The notes under the pieces: generated by a model
What the model was told of the DNA's origin: nothing
Seen by the model: only the letters and a program-made list of their open reading frames with translations
The model's database searches: none
Shown: one piece after another, positions 25,670 to 34,145 of the stretch
How positions within the stretch are numbered: the stretch's first letter is position 1
How the letters are laid out: each line of letters starts with the position of its first letter
Translations under genes and position numbers: made by a program
Origin: Alphaproteobacteria bacterium HT1-32
GTDB lineage: Bacteria > Pseudomonadota > Alphaproteobacteria > Rhodospirillales > HT1-32
Direction of reading: 5' to 3'
Length of the DNA stretch: 64,000 nt
NCBI GenBank assembly: GCA_009649675.1
Contig: WJPL01000001.1
Coordinates: 1,074,469-1,138,468 of the forward strand

Positions 25670-26181
25670 CCGGACCACGGCTTGCACTGATCGTCGCCAT
25701 GGGCAGCAATCGTGCCATCGGCAGGGAGGGTGATCTGCCCTGGCGCCTGCCCGGTGACCTGAGGTTCTTCAAACAGACCACAATGGGCAAACCGATCCTG
25801 ATGGGCCGCAAGACATGGGAAAGCCTTCCCGGTGCCCTGCCCGGCCGCACCAATATCGTTGTCACCCGGGACCGGTCCTACAAGGCGGATGGTGCCCAGG
25901 TCATCAACAGTCTCGAACTGGCACTGGAAATGGCCCGCGGCATTGCCCGGGGCGCTGGCGCTGATGAGGTCATGGTGATCGGTGGTGCCGAAATTTACCG
26001 GCTTGTCCTGCCACAGGCTGATCGCATCTACCTGACCGAAGTACAGGCAGAACCGGAAGCCGACGCCTTCTTTCCCGACATCAGCACGACCGAATGGCGC
26101 GAAATCGGACGTACCGAGCCGATCGAGGAACCGGGCCGCCCGGCCTACGCCTTCGTGACACTGGACCGGGTGCGGGAGTAG
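25666..26181 (+). CDS. folA: Dihydrofolate reductase
   Basis: Reduces dihydrofolate with NADPH. The 171-residue product has [22 protein letters not shown] at the N-terminus (Met20-type loop and the substrate Asp), [22 protein letters not shown] for NADPH, and [10 protein letters not shown] near residues 105-114. It is translationally coupled to thyA, whose reaction creates its substrate. Confidence 0.97.
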   Translation: MTGPRLALIVAMGSNRAIGREGDLPWRLPGDLRFFKQTTMGKPILMGRKTWESLPGALPGRTNIVVTRDRSYKADGAQVINSLELALEMARGIARGAGADEVMVIGGAEIYRLVLPQADRIYLTEVQAEPEADAFFPDISTTEWREIGRTEPIEEPGRPAYAFVTLDRVRE

Positions 26182-26188
26182 CCAGATC

Positions 26189-27703
26189 ATGACCCGGCGG
26201 GTGGCGATTGCGGCTGGCCTGATGTTCCTTGCGTCGCTGCCGCTTGCCACAGCGCAGACCATCACGGCACCCACCCCACCAACCGCCCCTACCGTTCTGC
26301 CGCCGGAAACAGAGGGTGAGGCAGAACCGGAAGGAAACGGCAGGGCGACCCTTGCCCCCGGAGAGGCCGAGCCCGCTTCTCCGACGCCATCCGACGAGAT
26401 GCAGGGCCCCAGCGTCAGCAACGACCTTCCCGCCCATTTTGCCACCTATCTTGCCGGTCCGGGCGTCGATGACGTGGTTGCGGTTGCCATAACCCCCGCC
26501 GCCAATGTGGTTGTCGCCGGGCGTTTGCAGGGTATTGCCCTCGGCGGACGCCGCATTGATCTGCTGGATGGTCCGGCATCGGTGCTGATCCTCTCGCCAG
26601 ATGGCAGACCGATCTTGTCTCACACCCGGGTCGGCAATCAGCTGACGGATATGGCCGTGTCTTCCGGCAGTGGCCGGATTGCGATTGCCGGTGATCTGGG
26701 TGTTGCCGTCCTCTCCGGGGATGCTTCTGAATTCATCTGGCGCGATAATCTGCCCATGAAAGCCAGCCGGGTGGCCATCGGCAGGGATGACAGTGTTGCC
26801 CTGCTGGATGGCAAGCGGGTCAGCCTCTATGACCCGGCGGGCCGCCGTCTGGGCCGGGTCGATCTGGACCATGCCGTGGTCACCGATATCGAAGTGGATT
26901 CAGAAAACAGGCTGGTCTTTGTCACCGGGTTCAACAATGTCCGGGACGTGAATTCTCTCGCTGTCCAGAGTGCCTTTGTCGAAGCCTGGGATTTCAACAT
27001 GAACCGGGTCTGGAAGAACTGGGGCTATGCCGGGGCGGAACTTGGCAACCGGACCGCAGACACCCACGGGCTGCGGCTGACCTTCGGGCTGGATGGGGAG
27101 TTGTATTTTCTCGGTGAAGCCGCAGGCGGCGACAGCCTGTTCCTGAAACATCCGACAACACCGGCCCGCGAAGGCATGCTGATCTTCAGCGACCGCTACA
27201 ACACACCGGTCGGGCCGGGCCGGGCCGTCATCGCTTTCTTCGCCCGGCTGGACCCCGTGACGGGGCGTCTGAAGAAAGCACAATATGCCTTTCCGCGTCT
27301 GGGGCCGGACAAACTCAACCGGACCAACACCTTCCTGCCCCGTGCCATCGCTGCGGACGAGTTGGGAAATGTCTTCATTGGCGGGGTCAGCGGCCTCGGC
27401 ATTCCCGATCGGGACAAGCAGACCATCGCCGGAACCGCGGTCGGAACCTATGGCGGAGACCCGACGCTGCTGGTGGTCTCGGCTGACTTTCAGCGCCGCA
27501 TCCGGTGGACGACCCTGACCGCAGGCGGAATCGGCAGCCATACCCGGATTGACAGCATCGGGGTCGCACACGGGCTGGCCGTTGCAGGGGTTACTGTCCG
27601 CGGCGGGCGACTGATTACCATTGACCCGATTGTCGACAAGCCGGATGGCGGCCTGTCACCGAAACAGACCGATGGTTACGTCATCCTGTGGCGCGCGCCA
27701 TAA
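26189..27703 (+). CDS. Secreted hypothetical protein, probably beta-propeller
   Basis: 504 residues with a signal peptide at about 1-22 (ending ATA before QTITAP). Next comes a Pro/Glu-rich linker to about residue 75, then repeated beta-strand units typical of SBBP/WD-like propellers (VAVAITPAANVVVAGRL, DMAVSSGSGRIAIAGDL, AIAADELGNVFIGGVSG). No catalytic motif is seen. It starts 7 bp after folA and is co-directional, so it may share its transcript, but a functional link is not apparent. It probably acts in the periplasm or at the outer membrane. Confidence 0.75.
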   Translation: MTRRVAIAAGLMFLASLPLATAQTITAPTPPTAPTVLPPETEGEAEPEGNGRATLAPGEAEPASPTPSDEMQGPSVSNDLPAHFATYLAGPGVDDVVAVAITPAANVVVAGRLQGIALGGRRIDLLDGPASVLILSPDGRPILSHTRVGNQLTDMAVSSGSGRIAIAGDLGVAVLSGDASEFIWRDNLPMKASRVAIGRDDSVALLDGKRVSLYDPAGRRLGRVDLDHAVVTDIEVDSENRLVFVTGFNNVRDVNSLAVQSAFVEAWDFNMNRVWKNWGYAGAELGNRTADTHGLRLTFGLDGELYFLGEAAGGDSLFLKHPTTPAREGMLIFSDRYNTPVGPGRAVIAFFARLDPVTGRLKKAQYAFPRLGPDKLNRTNTFLPRAIAADELGNVFIGGVSGLGIPDRDKQTIAGTAVGTYGGDPTLLVVSADFQRRIRWTTLTAGGIGSHTRIDSIGVAHGLAVAGVTVRGGRLITIDPIVDKPDGGLSPKQTDGYVILWRAP

Positions 27704-27787
27704 AGTTTCAGTCTGTGCGGGCCGTCACTTTCAGACTGCTCCGGCGTTATTATGCTGCATAGCAACATAAGACACGGAAGCAACTCG

Positions 27788-28483
27788 ATGAAAGACGTAC
27801 AGGACCGGCGAACCTTCAGCGTCGGCAGTTCTATTTTCCGGCAGGGAATGGCAGGCAGCGAAGCATTTATCATCCAGTCCGGTACGGTGGAAATCGTCCG
27901 GGAAGTGAATGGTCGCGAGGAAGTCCTTGAGATATGCGAGAAGGGCGCGCTGATTGGCGTCAACGCCATCGCGGAAGATGATCAGCCCAGACAGAATTCC
28001 GCCCGCGCCCTGACCCCGGTTCTGGCAGTTGCCATCAGTCGTCGGCAGGTGGCCCAGCGTATTGCTAAAGCTGACCCGCTTGTCCGCACTCTCATCAAGA
28101 TTCTGGCCGAGCAGGCACGGGGCGGAGATCAGAGAAAATCAAAACGGCACAAACTGTCTGAGCGGGCCATTTATCGTCTGAACGGAGGACCGATGATGGA
28201 CGCGACTGTTGTCGACATTTCCGTTGGCGGGGCCCGGCTTGTTCCTGAGCTGCCCGGCAACATCGGTGACGAAGTTGAAATCGAACTGCGCCGTCTGGAC
28301 CCGCTGAAAGCCCGTATTGTCGGTAACGGTCAGGGTCATACCCGAATCTGTTTTGAAATCGACGGCAGAGAGAAACAGATTCTGAGCAGCTATATCAACG
28401 ACCTGATGAGCAATGACAGCCAGCCAGCTGCGCCGCCTGAACGCCTGATGGATGCTGAACAGGCCTGGGCAAAGCAGGCATGA
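27788..28483 (+). CDS. Cyclic nucleotide-binding-like domain fused to PilZ
   Basis: 231 residues. Residues 1 to about 110 form a CRP-type cNMP-binding beta-roll (FSVGSSIFRQGMAGSEAFII, SGTVEIVREVNG) with a phosphate-cassette-like PRQNSARA at 67-74. The cassette Glu of the usual FGE is replaced (IGVN at 56-59), so binding may be altered. Residues from about 114 form a PilZ domain with both c-di-GMP motifs: RKSKR (116-120) and DISVGG (143-148). No DNA-binding domain is present. ATG 27788 is chosen since GGAAG precedes it. The fusion could link cyclic-nucleotide or other input to c-di-GMP output. Confidence 0.85.
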   Translation: MKDVQDRRTFSVGSSIFRQGMAGSEAFIIQSGTVEIVREVNGREEVLEICEKGALIGVNAIAEDDQPRQNSARALTPVLAVAISRRQVAQRIAKADPLVRTLIKILAEQARGGDQRKSKRHKLSERAIYRLNGGPMMDATVVDISVGGARLVPELPGNIGDEVEIELRRLDPLKARIVGNGQGHTRICFEIDGREKQILSSYINDLMSNDSQPAAPPERLMDAEQAWAKQA

Positions 28484-28490
28484 AGAAACC

Positions 28491-29345
28491 TCAGCCCTGA
28501 CGCTGAAACGGCCGGGTCAGGCAGGTTGGCCCACCCTCACCCTTGCGCGAGATTTCTTCTGCGGGATAAGTCTCTACCCGGCAGCCTGCACTGCGCAGCC
28601 GGTCCGCTGTTCTGTCACAGCCCTCTGCCATCAGCAGATGGCGCGGCCCCAGCGCCAGTACATTGCAGCCCAGCGTCTCGAATTCACCCGGATCGACCTC
28701 GACCAGTGTCATCCCCCGCGACAGCAGCCAGTTCCGGAAACGAACCGGCATCAGGGGGGAATGGACCAGCGCCAGATCATGATCCAGCGGACTGATGACC
28801 GACATCAGATGGAACACATCAGCCGGGCCCTTATAGTGCGGCAGAGGCACCACCTCGACATGCACATCACTGCCCAGCAGGTCCCGAAGCTGGCGAATGC
28901 CTTCCGGGTTTGTGCGGTAGCCCTCTGCAACCGCGCAGGTCCGGGCATCCAGCCAGATGAAATCACCCCCTTCGAGATATCCTTCACCGGTAATTTCGCC
29001 CAGCACGCAAATACCGGCCCGCCGGAAAGCAGCCCCATGCAGGCCCGGTTCAGCGCGGCGTTCCGGCTTGCCCATATTGCACAAAATCATGCCACGGGGT
29101 GACGGTATCGCCGCATCCCGGACGTAGATCGCGTCCGGTGTCAGGGCGGGATCATCTTCCAGCCAGAGTATATCTGCTGCTGAAAAACAGCCGGCGAAGC
29201 GATCATAATCAGACAGCGCCTGCGGGAAATCCGGTATGGCGTGATAATTCAGACCCGGACAGCAATCATCAAGCCGGGGCTGATCTCTGAAAGCAGTCCG
29301 CGCATGGCGGAGTGCCAGCCGCTCAATACGGCCATACTCGTTCAC
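28491..29345 (-). CDS. Amidinohydrolase of the DDAH/arginine deiminase family
   Basis: 284-residue guanidino-group hydrolase (COG1834 type). Landmarks: IYVRDAAIPSPRG (about residues 73-85), YLEGGDFIW (Glu/Asp that grip the guanidinium), the catalytic His in VFHLMSVISPLDHD, and the nucleophile Cys in GGPTCLTRPF near the C-terminus. Such enzymes hydrolyse dimethylarginine to citrulline and dimethylamine, or arginine to citrulline and ammonia; the sequence alone does not decide. It is 3 bp after fghA and in line with yejABEF. Confidence 0.88.
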   Translation of the reverse strand: MNEYGRIERLALRHARTAFRDQPRLDDCCPGLNYHAIPDFPQALSDYDRFAGCFSAADILWLEDDPALTPDAIYVRDAAIPSPRGMILCNMGKPERRAEPGLHGAAFRRAGICVLGEITGEGYLEGGDFIWLDARTCAVAEGYRTNPEGIRQLRDLLGSDVHVEVVPLPHYKGPADVFHLMSVISPLDHDLALVHSPLMPVRFRNWLLSRGMTLVEVDPGEFETLGCNVLALGPRHLLMAEGCDRTADRLRSAGCRVETYPAEEISRKGEGGPTCLTRPFQRQG

Positions 29346-29348
29346 CGG

Positions 29349-30191
29349 TCAGCTCTGCAACCGTTCGGCATGCCAGCGGATATGATCGCCAATGAAGCTG
29401 GCGATGAAATAATAGCTGTGGTCATAACCTTCCCGGCGATTGACGGTCAGCGGCACATTCGCGCCGGCACAGGCCGCTTCAAACAGTTCGGGGCGCAACT
29501 GTTCTGCCAGAAAATTATCTGCCAGCCCCTGTTCGATCAGCAGTGGCCGGTCATAGCCACGGTCAGAAACCAGCGCACAGGCGTCATAGGCATGCCAGGC
29601 ATCCGGGTTATCACCGAGATAACCGGCCAGCGCCTTCCGGCCCCAGGGAACCTGCATCGGCGCCACTATCGGCGAAAAGGCAGAAACCGACCTGTAACCA
29701 TCACGGTTCTTGATACCGATGGTCAGCGCCCCGTGACCGCCCATGCTGTGCCCGGAAATTGACTGCCGGTTGGGATCCAGCCGGAAAGCCCCGAAAACGC
29801 AGTCCGGCAGTTCATTGGTGATGTAACTGTACATAAGATAGTTCTGCGACCAGGGGGCTGCCGTCGCATCAAGGTAGAATCCCGCGCCGGACCCGAAATC
29901 ATAGGCGTCATGTTCGCCGGGATGGTCACTGTCGCGCGGGCTGGTATCCGGGCAGATGATCGCAATTCCGGCTTCCGCCGCATAACGCTGCGCACCCGCC
30001 TTGGTGGTAAAGTTCTCCTGCGTACAGGTCAGGCCTGACAGCCACCAGAGCACCGGCACCGGACCCTGTTCTGCCGCCGGGGGCAGATAGACCGAAAAGG
30101 TCATGTCACAGCCGAGCAATGCCGACGCATGCCTGTAGACGCCCTGCTGACCACCAAAGGTCTTTGTCACGGAGAGGGTTTCAATGGTCAT
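29349..30191 (-). CDS. fghA: S-formylglutathione hydrolase
   Basis: Esterase-fold serine hydrolase that splits S-formylglutathione to formate and glutathione, the second step of glutathione-dependent formaldehyde removal. The 280-residue product has the nucleophile in SISGHSMGGHGALTI (about residues 143-157), the WWLSGLTCTQENFTTKAGAQ segment with its conserved Cys, and DTSPRDSDHPGEHDAYDFGSGAGFYLDAT in family order. ATG 30191 (MTIETLSV) is chosen over the upstream in-frame start at 30257. The usual partner, glutathione-dependent formaldehyde dehydrogenase, is not in the window. Confidence 0.94.
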   Translation of the reverse strand: MTIETLSVTKTFGGQQGVYRHASALLGCDMTFSVYLPPAAEQGPVPVLWWLSGLTCTQENFTTKAGAQRYAAEAGIAIICPDTSPRDSDHPGEHDAYDFGSGAGFYLDATAAPWSQNYLMYSYITNELPDCVFGAFRLDPNRQSISGHSMGGHGALTIGIKNRDGYRSVSAFSPIVAPMQVPWGRKALAGYLGDNPDAWHAYDACALVSDRGYDRPLLIEQGLADNFLAEQLRPELFEAACAGANVPLTVNRREGYDHSYYFIASFIGDHIRWHAERLQS

Positions 30192-30216
30192 CTTCGCATC
30201 CTTCTTCAATTCAGTA

Positions 30217-31842
30217 TCAGTTCGCCACCACGCCAGTGTCGTCGGCCTCGATCTCAAAGGCAGCTTTCATCAGGGCACGGGTATAATCCTGTGACGGGTT
30301 ATCGAAAATGTCCGCCGCCGGACCCTGCTCCACCACCTTGCCGCCACGCAGGACAATCAGGTCATGAGACAGGGCACGAACGACCTTGAGGTCATGGCTG
30401 ATGAACAGATAGGCCAGCCCCCGGTCGCGCTGCAACTTTCGCAGCAGATCGACAATCTGCGCCTGCACGCTCATATCCAGCGCACTGGTCGGCTCGTCCA
30501 GCACCAGCAGTTTCGGTTGCAGGGCCAGTGCCCGGGCAATGGCGATGCGCTGTCGCTGACCGCCGGAAAATTCATGCGGATAGCGGTCCATGCTCTGGGG
30601 ATCAACCCCGACCTCCTCCAGCGCATCAGAAACAATCTGGCGGCGTTCGTCATAATCCCTGCCAGCGCCGTGAACCCGCAATCCTTCCTCAACAATCTGG
30701 AACACGCTGAGGCGGGGGCTGAGGGAACCGAACGGATCCTGAAAAACAACCTGCATCTCGCTGCGCAGCGGCCGCATGCGTTTTGAACTCCAGCCCTGTA
30801 TGTCCTGTCCCTGATAACGTATCGGACCGCGCGATCGTTCCAGCCGCAGCAGGGCCATCGCCAGCGTTGTCTTGCCTGAACCACTTTCCCCGACCACCCC
30901 GACCGTATGCCCCGCCCGGACGGACAGGGTAACCCCGTCCACCGCCTTGATGTGACCAACCGTCCGGCGAATGATGCCCTTGCGGACCGGAAACCAGACC
31001 CAGAGGTCATCAGTTGCAATGACCTCGTCGCTGTCCTGAGGGGCCGGGTCCGGCCGGCCTTTCGGTTCGGCCTCCAGCAGGTGCCGGGTATAGTCATGCT
31101 GGGGATGAGTGAACAGACTCTCTGTCTCACCCTGTTCAACCACCGCACCGTCCTGCATGACATACACCCGGTCGGCCACCCGCCGGACAATGCCAAGGTC
31201 GTGGGTAATCAGCAGCAAACCCATGCCGAGGCGCTGCTGCAAATCCTTCAGCAGGGCCAGAACCTGTGCCTGCACGGTGACATCCAGTGCCGTCGTCGGC
31301 TCGTCCGCTATCAGCAGATCCGGTTCGTTGGCCAGCGCCATGGCGATCATGACCCGCTGCTGCTGACCGCCGGAAAGTTCATGCGGCAGGGCGGTCAGGC
31401 GATCAACAAGCGCCTCCAGCCCGACCAGTGTCAGCAATTCGATGACCCGTGCCCGCGCCCGTTCCGCCGGCATCTTGCGATGTTCCAGCAGCACCTCGCT
31501 GATCTGCTTTTCAACCGAATGCAGCGGGTTCAGGGAATTCAGGGGCTCCTGAAAGATCATCGAAATCTTGTTGCCCCTGATGCTCCGCATCTCGGCTTCG
31601 GCAGCGCCCAGCAGTTCGCGACCCTGAAACCGGATCGATCCGCCGGGATGACGGGCAAACGGATAGGGCAGCAATTGCAGAACCGATAGCGCAGAAACCG
31701 ATTTTCCTGAACCGCTTTCACCGACAATCGCCACGCATTCGCCGGGAGCGACCGTGAAACTGACACCCCGCACGGCCCGGACGGCATCTGGTCCGTCACC
31801 GAAATGCGCTTCCAGGGCGCTGACATCCAGCAGGTCACTCAT
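30217..31842 (-). CDS. yejF: ABC transporter ATP-binding protein, dual-domain (YejF type)
   Basis: 541 residues with two ATPase domains in tandem. Domain 1 has the Walker [15 protein letters not shown] and signature [15 protein letters not shown]; domain 2 has [15 protein letters not shown] and [15 protein letters not shown], with Walker [13 protein letters not shown]. It powers oligopeptide or microcin-C-like import with YejABE. The start overlaps the yejE stop by 4 bp (ATGA). Confidence 0.95.
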   Translation of the reverse strand: MSDLLDVSALEAHFGDGPDAVRAVRGVSFTVAPGECVAIVGESGSGKSVSALSVLQLLPYPFARHPGGSIRFQGRELLGAAEAEMRSIRGNKISMIFQEPLNSLNPLHSVEKQISEVLLEHRKMPAERARARVIELLTLVGLEALVDRLTALPHELSGGQQQRVMIAMALANEPDLLIADEPTTALDVTVQAQVLALLKDLQQRLGMGLLLITHDLGIVRRVADRVYVMQDGAVVEQGETESLFTHPQHDYTRHLLEAEPKGRPDPAPQDSDEVIATDDLWVWFPVRKGIIRRTVGHIKAVDGVTLSVRAGHTVGVVGESGSGKTTLAMALLRLERSRGPIRYQGQDIQGWSSKRMRPLRSEMQVVFQDPFGSLSPRLSVFQIVEEGLRVHGAGRDYDERRQIVSDALEEVGVDPQSMDRYPHEFSGGQRQRIAIARALALQPKLLVLDEPTSALDMSVQAQIVDLLRKLQRDRGLAYLFISHDLKVVRALSHDLIVLRGGKVVEQGPAADIFDNPSQDYTRALMKAAFEIEADDTGVVAN

Positions 31843-32900
31843 CCATACACCTTGCGCGGATCAAACGCGTCCCGCACGCCTTCACCGACAAAAACCAGCA
31901 GCACCAGCAGGGCCGAGATGACAAAAAAGGCCGTCATGCCGAGCCAGGGCGCCTGCAGGTTCGCTTTGCCCTGCGCCAGCAGTTCCCCCAGCGACGGAGA
32001 CCCCGGCGGCAGACCAAGCCCCAGCAGGTCAAGGCCGGTCAGCGCCACCAGCGACCCGGACAGGATGAAGGGCAGAAAGGTCAGGGTTGCCACCATCGCA
32101 TTGGGCAGCAGATGCCGCAGCATGATTGCCGTGTCGGAAACACCCAGCGCCCGCGCCGCCCGGACATAGGTGAAATTCCGGGCCCGGAAAAACTCCGCCC
32201 GCACCAGCCCGGTCAGCCCCATCCAGCTGAACACGGTCAGCGCAATCAGCAGCGTCCAGAATCCGGGTACCAGCACCGTCGACAGGATAATCAGGATCTG
32301 GAACGACGGCATCGACGCCCAGATTTCAATCACGCGCTGAAAAATCAGATCGAGCCAGCCCCCGAAGTAACCCTGCACCGCACCGGCCAGGATTCCGATG
32401 ATCGAGGAGATGATGGTCAGCGTGAAACCGAACAGCACCGACAACCGGAATCCGTAGATCAGCCGGGCCGCCACATCACGGCCCTGATCATCGGTCCCCA
32501 GCCAGTTCACGGCATCGGGCGGTGACGGGGCAGGTGATGTCAGTTCCAGATTGACCGTGTCATAGGAAAACCGGATTGGCGGCCAGACAATCCAGCCTTT
32601 CTCGTTAATCAGCTCGGCCAGATAGGCATCACGGTAATCTGCTTCCGTCGGAAAATCGCCGCCGAAGTCGGTCTCGGTATAGGTGACGACAGACGGGAAA
32701 TAGGGTTTGCCATCAAACCAGACAAAAGCCGGGCGGTCATTGGCGATGAATTCCGCAAAAAGACAGACCAGAAACAGCAGCCCGAAGATCCGCAACGACC
32801 AGACAGCCCGGCGATTGCGCCGGAAATTGCTAATCCGCCGCCGCATGATCGGGGTGATCCGCAGACCCATCCAGCGGTCTTCTGTCGGGGGTGCCGTCAT
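31839..32900 (-). CDS. yejE: ABC transporter permease (YejE type)
   Basis: 353-residue inner-membrane permease. It has an N-terminal membrane segment near residues 37-55, a periplasmic loop with FDGKPYFPSVVTYTETDFGGDFPTE typical of YejE, and a six-helix core with the EAA-type motif ARALGVSDTAIMLRHLLPNA. ATG 32900 (MTAPPTED) lies one base after the yejB stop. A start at 32942 would overlap yejB. Confidence 0.95.
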   Translation of the reverse strand: MTAPPTEDRWMGLRITPIMRRRISNFRRNRRAVWSLRIFGLLFLVCLFAEFIANDRPAFVWFDGKPYFPSVVTYTETDFGGDFPTEADYRDAYLAELINEKGWIVWPPIRFSYDTVNLELTSPAPSPPDAVNWLGTDDQGRDVAARLIYGFRLSVLFGFTLTIISSIIGILAGAVQGYFGGWLDLIFQRVIEIWASMPSFQILIILSTVLVPGFWTLLIALTVFSWMGLTGLVRAEFFRARNFTYVRAARALGVSDTAIMLRHLLPNAMVATLTFLPFILSGSLVALTGLDLLGLGLPPGSPSLGELLAQGKANLQAPWLGMTAFFVISALLVLLVFVGEGVRDAFDPRKVYG

Positions 32901-32901
32901 A

Positions 32902-34011
32902 TCAGACCTCCCGGCTTTCAAAGTCGATCCTGGGATCGACAATGTGATACATCACGTCATTGATAATCCCGAAGATGACGCCAATCAGGGTGAAGGCGTA
33001 CAGCGTGCCCAGCACCACGGCGTAATCCCGGTTGATGATCGCCTCGAACCCCATCAGGCCCAGCCCGTCGAGTGAGAAAATCGTCTCGATCAGAAACGAT
33101 CCGGTAAAGATCAGGCTGAGGAAAGCGGTCGGGAAACCGGAAATGATCAGCAGCATGGCATTGCGGAAAACATGTCCGTAAAGCACCCGGCTTTCCGTCA
33201 GCCCCTTGGCCCGCGCCGTCAGCACATACTGCTTGTTGATTTCATCCAGAAAGGAATTCTTCGTCAGCAGCGTCATCCCTGCAAAGCTGCCGATAACCAG
33301 CGACAGGACCGGCAGCGCCATATGCCAGAGATAATCCAGCACCTGTTCCCACCAGGACAGCTGATCGAAATCATGCGAGACCAGACCGCGCAGCGGAAAC
33401 CAGTCGAGATATCGTCCCCCGGCAAAGATGATGATCAGCAGAATGGCGAACAGAAAGCCCGGAATGGCATTGCCGATAATCACAACCCAGCTGGTCACAA
33501 TATCAAAGCGGGTGCCATCCCGCACCGCCTTGCGAACCCCCAGCGGGATTGAAATCAGATAGGTCAGCAGAAAGGTCCACAGACCCAGTGAAATGGAAAC
33601 CGGCAGTTTTTCGATCACCAGATCAACGATGGACCGGTCCTGAAAGTAGCTGTTGCCGAGATCAAAGGTGAGATAATTGACACTCATATCGACAAACCGT
33701 TCCCAGGCCGGTTTGTCGAAACCGAACTGGCGCTCCAGCTCGCGGATCAGTTCCGGGTCGACCCCCTGCGCACCGCGATATTTTGAACTGGTCTGACCGG
33801 GTAGCGTGCTGCTGTTCCCGGAATTGCCGAGATCCACATTCTGTTCACCGCTGATCCGCCCCGCCGTGTCCCCTGCCTTGCCCTGAGATTCCGCCAGGAT
33901 CTGCTCAATCGGGCCGCCTGGCACAAACTGGATCACCGCAAAATTGATCACCAGAATGCCGAACAGGGTCAGCGGCACCAGCATCAGGCGACGAACGATA
34001 TAGCTCAGCAT
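32902..34011 (-). CDS. yejB: ABC transporter permease (YejB type)
   Basis: 369-residue inner-membrane permease with an N-terminal helix (about 9-30) and five more in the DppB-like core, carrying the EAA-type TARAKGLTESRVLYGHVFRNAML. The DLGNSYFQDRSIVDLVIEKLP loop is typical. Part of the yej peptide importer. Confidence 0.95.
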   Translation of the reverse strand: MLSYIVRRLMLVPLTLFGILVINFAVIQFVPGGPIEQILAESQGKAGDTAGRISGEQNVDLGNSGNSSTLPGQTSSKYRGAQGVDPELIRELERQFGFDKPAWERFVDMSVNYLTFDLGNSYFQDRSIVDLVIEKLPVSISLGLWTFLLTYLISIPLGVRKAVRDGTRFDIVTSWVVIIGNAIPGFLFAILLIIIFAGGRYLDWFPLRGLVSHDFDQLSWWEQVLDYLWHMALPVLSLVIGSFAGMTLLTKNSFLDEINKQYVLTARAKGLTESRVLYGHVFRNAMLLIISGFPTAFLSLIFTGSFLIETIFSLDGLGLMGFEAIINRDYAVVLGTLYAFTLIGVIFGIINDVMYHIVDPRIDFESREV

Positions 34012-34042
34012 GGGTTATTCATGTCTTTCGGAGCAGGCCGTT

Positions 34043-34132
34043 ATCCTTCGAGACGCAGCAGGCCGCTTCTCAGGATGAGGGGGTATGGTAAGCCTCATCC
34101 CGAGGAGGCGCAAAGCGCCATCTCGACGGATG
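34043..34132. repeat. REP-like palindrome doublet, copy 4
   Basis: ATCCTTCGAGACGC ... CATCTCGACGGAT outer arms and CTTCTCAGGATGAGG / CCTCATCCCGAGGAGG inner arms. It is the most diverged copy. It lies between the yejA stop and the yejB start, inside an operon, so it may tune relative expression of the binding protein over the permeases. Confidence 0.85.
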
Positions 34133-34145
34133 GCAACGGGTGCCA

